NCBI GenBank assembly: GCA_964426355.1
Contig: CAYRRA010000157.1
Location: forward strand, 1 to 10,625
Source: JAJFTV01 sp964426355
Lineage (GTDB): Bacteria; Chloroflexota; Anaerolineae; Anaerolineales; Anaerolineaceae
Direction: 5' to 3'
DNA length: 10,625 bases
A program made the translations under genes and the position numbers. The notes beneath the pieces were generated by a model, which saw only the letters and a list, made by a program, of their open reading frames with translations, was not told the origin of the DNA and searched no databases. Each line of letters starts with the position of its first letter. Position 1 is the first letter of the stretch. Shown here one piece after another: positions 6,150 to 10,625 of the stretch.

Positions 6150-7922
6150 TCAATCCGAACCGCTGCCGCATGGGCTGAGATACAGCCAACGGGCAGCATC
6201 AAAAACCACCCTGGTTGTTCCAGGTAATTCACCGGTCATGCTGCTGAGTTTGAGCATCGCCGCTTCGTCTGGGGAAAATTCATACGTTCCCAGGGTTGCC
6301 CAATTTTGTGCATTCGATTTTTGATCCAACGTGACATAATCGACACCCTCGCGATGTGAAATTTCATACAGCGCTTGCCGGCTTGTGCCGTAATCACTGG
6401 GGATAAACACTTCCAGGCGGTAAACCCCGCACTGCTCCATTTCAGGCTGCCATTCCACCATCACTTCAGCCGATGCGGTGTTCTCTGCCCAGACCAGGTC
6501 GCCCTGGTTTGCCAGTGGGGAGGACGTCCATACCCCTCCGTTTTGCCAGAAACCGTTATCACCATCATCAATGACGATGGTAAAACCCGGTATGCCTGCC
6601 ATTGTGGCGGTGGGGATCGGTGTGGATGTACCACCCATCTGACCGTGTAGACGGGTGGGTGTGGTATCTGTGTAGGGAGAGAAGGGTGTTGGGTCTACCA
6701 GTTGGATCGGCTGTGAGCCATGCGGCATGAGCACACCGGCTGGAGCGGTTTCTGCTGGCAGGGCTTGACCGATGACAAATGGGAAGATCAAAAAGAGGCA
6801 GATATTGGTGGCTCCATGCGCCAACGTGACGCCCAGAATGGAGCCCGTGAGGAGTGTGAGCACACCAAAAAGAAGCGATACCGCAAAAACAAATGCTACA
6901 TCCCACAAAGAGCGGTACCCGAAGTGCAATACTGCAAAGACCAGTGAGACAAACAATAAACCAACCCATTTCCCCATGACCGTCACAAAAGCGCTTTGCA
7001 TCAGACCGCGGAATACGACTTCTTCCAGCAACCCGGTAAATACGAGCAGAATCAATGCGGGAAACAAGACCCGGGCAAAGCTGAATTGTTCCACCAACGG
7101 CTGGGGTTTGAGGATGATGTATTCCACATATCCCAGCCCGATGCCAATTACACCGAACAAAATTTGTAAATACCAGCGGTGAAAAGTTATCCCCATACTT
7201 TTTTTATCAAATGCACCGTAGCGAACGATCATGCCGATTGAAATAAAGAGCGGTGCACCCACCAGCAGATACCAGTACATCATGGGGATGTCTTTAAGCG
7301 GGATTGAAAGGCTCAACAGGCGGATCAGCGGAGCCAGCACCAGTGAAAGATACACTCTGCGCAGTCTGGGGTCTGGGCTGAAGGCACTGTGCAGGATCAG
7401 CGCGACCAGCAGGATGGCGTGCAGCATCAAACCGAAGCCCGCCACAGGTGGGATGGTGGTCAGAATTTCTGCAAACGTGATGGCTGCCAGGTATACGCCG
7501 CTCCAGATGAGGACACTCTGCGGTGTGCTTTTCTGTGCCTCCTGGGCTGCGACCGTTTTTAGGGCTTCTTCCAACTCGCCGACTCCGTTCACGTGCAGCA
7601 CTCGCGCGATGGGTTGGGGAATGGCTTCCTCTCCCAGTGCGTTCCAGCGTTCGAGATGCTGTTTTGCCCATGCCAGCGAAAAGAGCACCTGTGGGTTGCG
7701 CGGTTCTAGCAGGCGTGCCTGCTCAAAATAGCGCAAGGCGCGCAGCCCGTTGGGAGCACTCCAGCCTAACGCCAGCCAGGTATGCGCATCTTGCGGATGC
7801 CGCCGGGCTTCTTCCATGTAATACTCATGAAAAACAGAAAACCTTTCGCTCAGCGGTTCATCTTCCAGTTCGAGCGCTGGGTTGTATTCTTTTTTCAGGA
7901 GATTTTTAAGCCTGGTTTTCAT
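6150..7922 (-). CDS. CPBP (CAAX/Abi-type) membrane protease fused to TPR-like and golvesin-like domains
   Basis: The 590-residue product has three parts. Residues about 28-95 look like tetratricopeptide helices (A-L-R-Y-F-E-Q-A-R-L-L-E-P pattern). Residues about 137-385 form a polytopic membrane region with the CPBP glutamic-type protease motifs: E300-E301-x3-R305, F329-x3-H333 and H369-x3-N373. After a threonine/proline-rich linker (about 405-445), residues about 447-582 match what I know of the golvesin/Xly-CBD-like domain: IDDGDNGF, GVWTSS, G-V-Y-R-L-E-V-F-I-P, a V-D-Y-V-x-L-D-Q strand, W-A-T-L-G-T-Y-E-F and a final V-V-F-D-A-A-R-W. C498 and C585 could form a disulfide if this part is outside the cell. 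The start is the ATG at 7922; a TTG at 7958 would add 12 residues but lacks a clear ribosome binding site, and 7922 also has only a weak one. Substrate unknown. Confidence 0.88.
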   Translation of the reverse strand: MKTRLKNLLKKEYNPALELEDEPLSERFSVFHEYYMEEARRHPQDAHTWLALGWSAPNGLRALRYFEQARLLEPRNPQVLFSLAWAKQHLERWNALGEEAIPQPIARVLHVNGVGELEEALKTVAAQEAQKSTPQSVLIWSGVYLAAITFAEILTTIPPVAGFGLMLHAILLVALILHSAFSPDPRLRRVYLSLVLAPLIRLLSLSIPLKDIPMMYWYLLVGAPLFISIGMIVRYGAFDKKSMGITFHRWYLQILFGVIGIGLGYVEYIILKPQPLVEQFSFARVLFPALILLVFTGLLEEVVFRGLMQSAFVTVMGKWVGLLFVSLVFAVLHFGYRSLWDVAFVFAVSLLFGVLTLLTGSILGVTLAHGATNICLFLIFPFVIGQALPAETAPAGVLMPHGSQPIQLVDPTPFSPYTDTTPTRLHGQMGGTSTPIPTATMAGIPGFTIVIDDGDNGFWQNGGVWTSSPLANQGDLVWAENTASAEVMVEWQPEMEQCGVYRLEVFIPSDYGTSRQALYEISHREGVDYVTLDQKSNAQNWATLGTYEFSPDEAAMLKLSSMTGELPGTTRVVFDAARWLYLSPCGSGSD

Positions 7923-7995
7923 GGTTATACTCAATAGAGAATATAAGCAGTTTATCAAAATTGCGTGATGTGTGGGCGAAAATGATAGTGCCTTT

Positions 7996-9138
7996 TTACG
8001 CTTTACTTTCTATAAAATGACCCGCACAATCCCGATAAACTTGCAATGTCTGCTGTGCGATCTTTTCCCAGGAATAGTTTGCAGCAGTACTCAAACCGTT
8101 GCGACGGTAGAGAGCCCTTTTATCGGGATTGAGCAAAGCCGCGCTGATTTGTTCAGCCAGGTCTCCCACGTTTTCTGGCTCGAATAACCACCCGTTTTCG
8201 TCATGACGAATGATTTCCGGTATCCCGCCCACTCGGGCAGCCACCAGCGGAGTGCCGCAGGCTAAAGCTTCCAGCAAACCGATGGGAAAAGATTCATGAC
8301 GTGATGGAACGACTATCAAACGGGCTTGCTGAAGCAAAGACAATTTGCTTTTGCCGCTCACAAAACCTAAAAAACGCACTCGGCTGCCCGGGCTGAGTTC
8401 ATTCGCCAGTCTTTTCAGTGTTTTTTCCTCCGGACCACTGCCAGCAATCAACAGGTCAACATCGGTAAACCGCTGCTGGATTTGTGCAAAAGCGCGGATT
8501 AACACATCAACCCCTTTGATCGTGCGCAGCCCGCCCATATAGAGGATGTATGCTCGATCACTTTGTGAATTGGCTTTCATTGGAAAGAAATTTTCCAGGT
8601 CAACCCCATTGGGGATAACAAATATGCGCTGTGAAGCAGACCTTTCCAGTTTTTCCCGGGCAAATTCGGAGCAGGTAATCACGGTTTTTATCCTGAGCAA
8701 GGCGTGTTTCAGCAATGAATGCAAAAATGTAAGTGTCCATAAACGCGCAAACGGCTTTTTGTAAATCGCTTCGATCTCCATATCGCCATGAATGGTCAAC
8801 AAAACCGGCATGGAACCCGCCATTTGACTGGCTGTCCACACATAAGGAGGTGCTGTTCCGTGCAGGTGGAGGATATCGGGGTTGATTTCATCCAGAACGC
8901 CTCGTATGGCACGCACTGCCAGAAAAGGCAGAAGGAAGTACAGCGGTTTGCGCTGGATGGTGTGCACCCATAGGCGCGGAGACTCTTGCCAATGTTCTGT
9001 GCGGTTGTGCATGGAAATGATGTGACAGGTATGCTCCGACCCGGTTGAGCAGATTTGCCGGCTGACCTGGAAAATGTGTTCAGCCACGCCGTATCGGTTT
9101 TTGTGGAACGGGAACCCGCAGAGAATCGCCACGTTCAT
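7996..9138 (-). CDS. GT4-family glycosyltransferase
   Basis: This is a GT-B fold, retaining glycosyltransferase that moves a sugar from a nucleotide donor to a lipid-linked or other acceptor at the cytoplasmic face of the membrane. The 380-residue product begins MNVAILCGFPFHKNRYGVAEH, typical of the N-terminal acceptor half. The C-terminal donor half shows the phosphate-binding R205/K208 (L-R-T-I-K-G-V-D), GFVSGKSKL, and the E-x7-E motif at E282 and E290 inside ESFPIGLLEALACGTP. The ATG at 9138 overlaps the stop of the upstream gene as ATGA, and GAGG lies about 10 bases before it, so translation is probably coupled. A longer in-frame start at 9171 is less likely. Sugar and acceptor cannot be told from sequence. 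The 73 bases after it, up to 7922, hold no gene or clear terminator. Confidence 0.93.
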   Translation of the reverse strand: MNVAILCGFPFHKNRYGVAEHIFQVSRQICSTGSEHTCHIISMHNRTEHWQESPRLWVHTIQRKPLYFLLPFLAVRAIRGVLDEINPDILHLHGTAPPYVWTASQMAGSMPVLLTIHGDMEIEAIYKKPFARLWTLTFLHSLLKHALLRIKTVITCSEFAREKLERSASQRIFVIPNGVDLENFFPMKANSQSDRAYILYMGGLRTIKGVDVLIRAFAQIQQRFTDVDLLIAGSGPEEKTLKRLANELSPGSRVRFLGFVSGKSKLSLLQQARLIVVPSRHESFPIGLLEALACGTPLVAARVGGIPEIIRHDENGWLFEPENVGDLAEQISAALLNPDKRALYRRNGLSTAANYSWEKIAQQTLQVYRDCAGHFIESKA

Positions 9139-10625
9139 GGTTTCTGTGCCTCTGTTTCGTCGACAACACAATCGAAAATATACACCTCACCGTTGTCATA
9201 ACTGCGTTTGCAGAACTGTTCCAGGTATTTGAGATATTCTGCGGTCGGCATGACGTTATCAGTGAGTTGATACTGTGGGTATGGGATGAAGAAGCCTTTT
9301 TCGTAATCGTACTGGCGGATTAACAGGCTGGGAATGTTGGCGTATGTTTTTTCGTCGCGAGGATCGATGACGGCGCCCTGATCGACATAGCGGCGGGTTT
9401 TACTGCTGGTGGCGGATTCTCCTTTGTTTTGCTCCAGGAAATACTCCATACCGGCAAGCTCCGACTCGTAAAAACCGGGGCGCGGGCTGAGGTATGCCAG
9501 GTAAAGCGGGCTATCTGTATTGGCGCGCACCGGCGATGTCGCCATGGTAAAAATTTGAACCATGAGAATCATTGTGATGAACAACTGGAAAAAGACCCTG
9601 AAAACGCGTTGATTGCGGTTCTCCAATTTGCCTTTTCTCATCCAGCGATCGAGGCTAAACCCTGCCAAAAGCACACAGAAAAAATAAGCAAACGCAAACC
9701 AGCGTGCAGAGAGGATATGCCGGGCGCCGGTAACGGCTGTGCCATAAGTAATGAACAGCAAACCCATTGCCACAACGGTAAAGGAAAAAGCCTGCTCTTT
9801 TTTAAATAAGAGTGCCAGTATGCCGGGAATCATTAAGAATAACAGCAGCACCCAGCCTGCATCCAGAAGGGTTGTTTCCCAGAGATTCATCGAATAAGCC
9901 AGGGAAACCATTTCGGTATTTCCCAGCCTGGCTTCTTCCAGGGAAGCGACTACGCTGGCAACGACCCGCTGAAAAAAGGTGATCTCCGGTTTTTCAGATA
10001 TCCCGCCCCAATAGGTGATGGTTGCAATGGCGATGATCAGGAAGAGCGAAAGCCCGGCAGTCTGGAAACGGGTTTTCTTTTCCCGGAAGATGTGTATGAG
10101 GAGATGGGCAACGAAGACCAGAAAAAGCGAGGTGAGCAGAATCAAGCTGGAGAGATTATGGGTAAAAACAAGGACCAGTCCCAAAAACGCAATCAGGATG
10201 ATCCACCCATTCCGGTTTTCGGTTTCACCTTGTAAAAGAAAGATGCCCATCAAGCAGATTGCATACAGCACGATACCGAGGGTCATCGGAATGATTTGTA
10301 CGCCCCAAAGGATTTGGTAATCGCTGAGGGTGAGCAGAAGGGCAGCGATTAAGCCGGCGCGTGTGCCAAAGACACGCCTCCCAACCGGGTAAACCAGGAG
10401 CAAAGAGAGCGATTGCAGGATGCTTGTGTAGAAATATGCCGCCTTGATATCCACCAGGCTGCTTTTTGCCAGCACAGCGGTCAGGAAGTGAAAAATTGGG
10501 AAGAGGAGATAGAATTCATCGCGCGGAAAGCGCCCGGTGGAAAGATACTGTTCAATCAGTCGTTGATGATAAAACGGGTCGTTCCCGGACAGCGATGGGT
10601 AAAGAACCGAATCGACAACAGCAGG
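9135..10625 (-). CDS. Polytopic GT-C-like membrane glycosyltransferase (N-terminus outside window)
   Basis: The reading frame is open to the window edge, giving 496 visible residues; the true start lies beyond 10625. The fragment opens with an extracytoplasmic-type loop containing N-D-P-F-Y-H (residues 15-20) and L-S-T-G-R-F-P-R-D-E-F (28-38), the kind of acidic DPxYH and G-R-x-P-x-D pattern seen in the first loop of GT-C enzymes such as STT3-like and archaeal-type mannosyltransferases. About nine hydrophobic segments follow, with F-T-H-N-L-S near 154-159 and R-H-I-L-S-A-R-W-F near 302-310. A soluble C-terminal part (about 365-496) follows the last helix and contains two cysteines near the end that may pair. 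GT-C enzymes use polyprenyl-phosphate sugars outside the membrane. The overlap with the GT4 gene suggests one pathway. It could instead be a non-catalytic membrane protein of this fold. Confidence 0.8.
   Translation of the reverse strand, partial: PAVVDSVLYPSLSGNDPFYHQRLIEQYLSTGRFPRDEFYLLFPIFHFLTAVLAKSSLVDIKAAYFYTSILQSLSLLLVYPVGRRVFGTRAGLIAALLLTLSDYQILWGVQIIPMTLGIVLYAICLMGIFLLQGETENRNGWIILIAFLGLVLVFTHNLSSLILLTSLFLVFVAHLLIHIFREKKTRFQTAGLSLFLIIAIATITYWGGISEKPEITFFQRVVASVVASLEEARLGNTEMVSLAYSMNLWETTLLDAGWVLLLFLMIPGILALLFKKEQAFSFTVVAMGLLFITYGTAVTGARHILSARWFAFAYFFCVLLAGFSLDRWMRKGKLENRNQRVFRVFFQLFITMILMVQIFTMATSPVRANTDSPLYLAYLSPRPGFYESELAGMEYFLEQNKGESATSSKTRRYVDQGAVIDPRDEKTYANIPSLLIRQYDYEKGFFIPYPQYQLTDNVMPTAEYLKYLEQFCKRSYDNGEVYIFDCVVDETEAQKP

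Noticed and set aside
6772..7182. Plus-strand frame of 136 codons with many K, T and N
   Set aside because: It is antisense to the CPBP membrane region; the composition reflects the complement of hydrophobic codons.
7231..7731. Plus-strand frame of 166 codons
   Set aside because: It is antisense to the intact 590-residue protein, with no recognisable domain or good ribosome binding site.
7923..7958. TTG start adding 12 residues to the CPBP fusion protein
   Set aside because: No ribosome binding site supports it, and the extra residues look like translated leader rather than part of the helical domain.

Overview
The window looks like a chromosomal segment of an anaerobic bacterium of moderate GC content. 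The gene mix fits a member of the Chloroflexota, class Anaerolineae: multi-cluster ferredoxin-like proteins next to hypAB, a divergent LCP protein, and envelope glycosyltransferases with a membrane protease. This taxonomic guess comes from gene content only. No rRNA, tRNA, CRISPR array, insertion sequence or phage gene is visible, and no stretch longer than 300 bases lacks a gene.

Plus strand, 1-4833. The window opens inside the ATPase gene of a FecCD/BtuCD-type importer (iron chelate, haem or corrinoid). After a 147-base gap, which may hold a promoter, comes a tight run of four genes. Two are tandem paralogous iron-sulfur proteins (about 378-387 residues). Each carries a CxC-x10-C-x6-C block, a CNCCxCxC block and two classical 4Fe-4S ferredoxin motifs. 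They are followed by the nickel-insertion factors hypA and hypB, whose ends overlap. A small two-helix membrane protein gene follows closely. A second small two-helix membrane protein gene has its own near-consensus promoter. This side ends at a strong intrinsic terminator at 4858-4903.

Minus strand, 10625-4927, convergent with the first half. In transcription order it holds: a polytopic GT-C-like membrane protein (its start lies outside the window); a GT4 glycosyltransferase overlapping it by ATGA; a large protein joining a tetratricopeptide-like N-terminus, a CPBP (CAAX/Abi-type) membrane protease and a golvesin/Xly-CBD-like C-terminal domain; and an LCP (LytR-CpsA-Psr) protein. This set suggests synthesis of a cell-surface glycan and its attachment to the envelope, with a membrane protease that has a surface module.

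The least explained parts are the paired iron-sulfur proteins next to hypAB without any hydrogenase gene in view, the three-part CPBP fusion, and the LCP protein whose usual active-site arginines are partly replaced.
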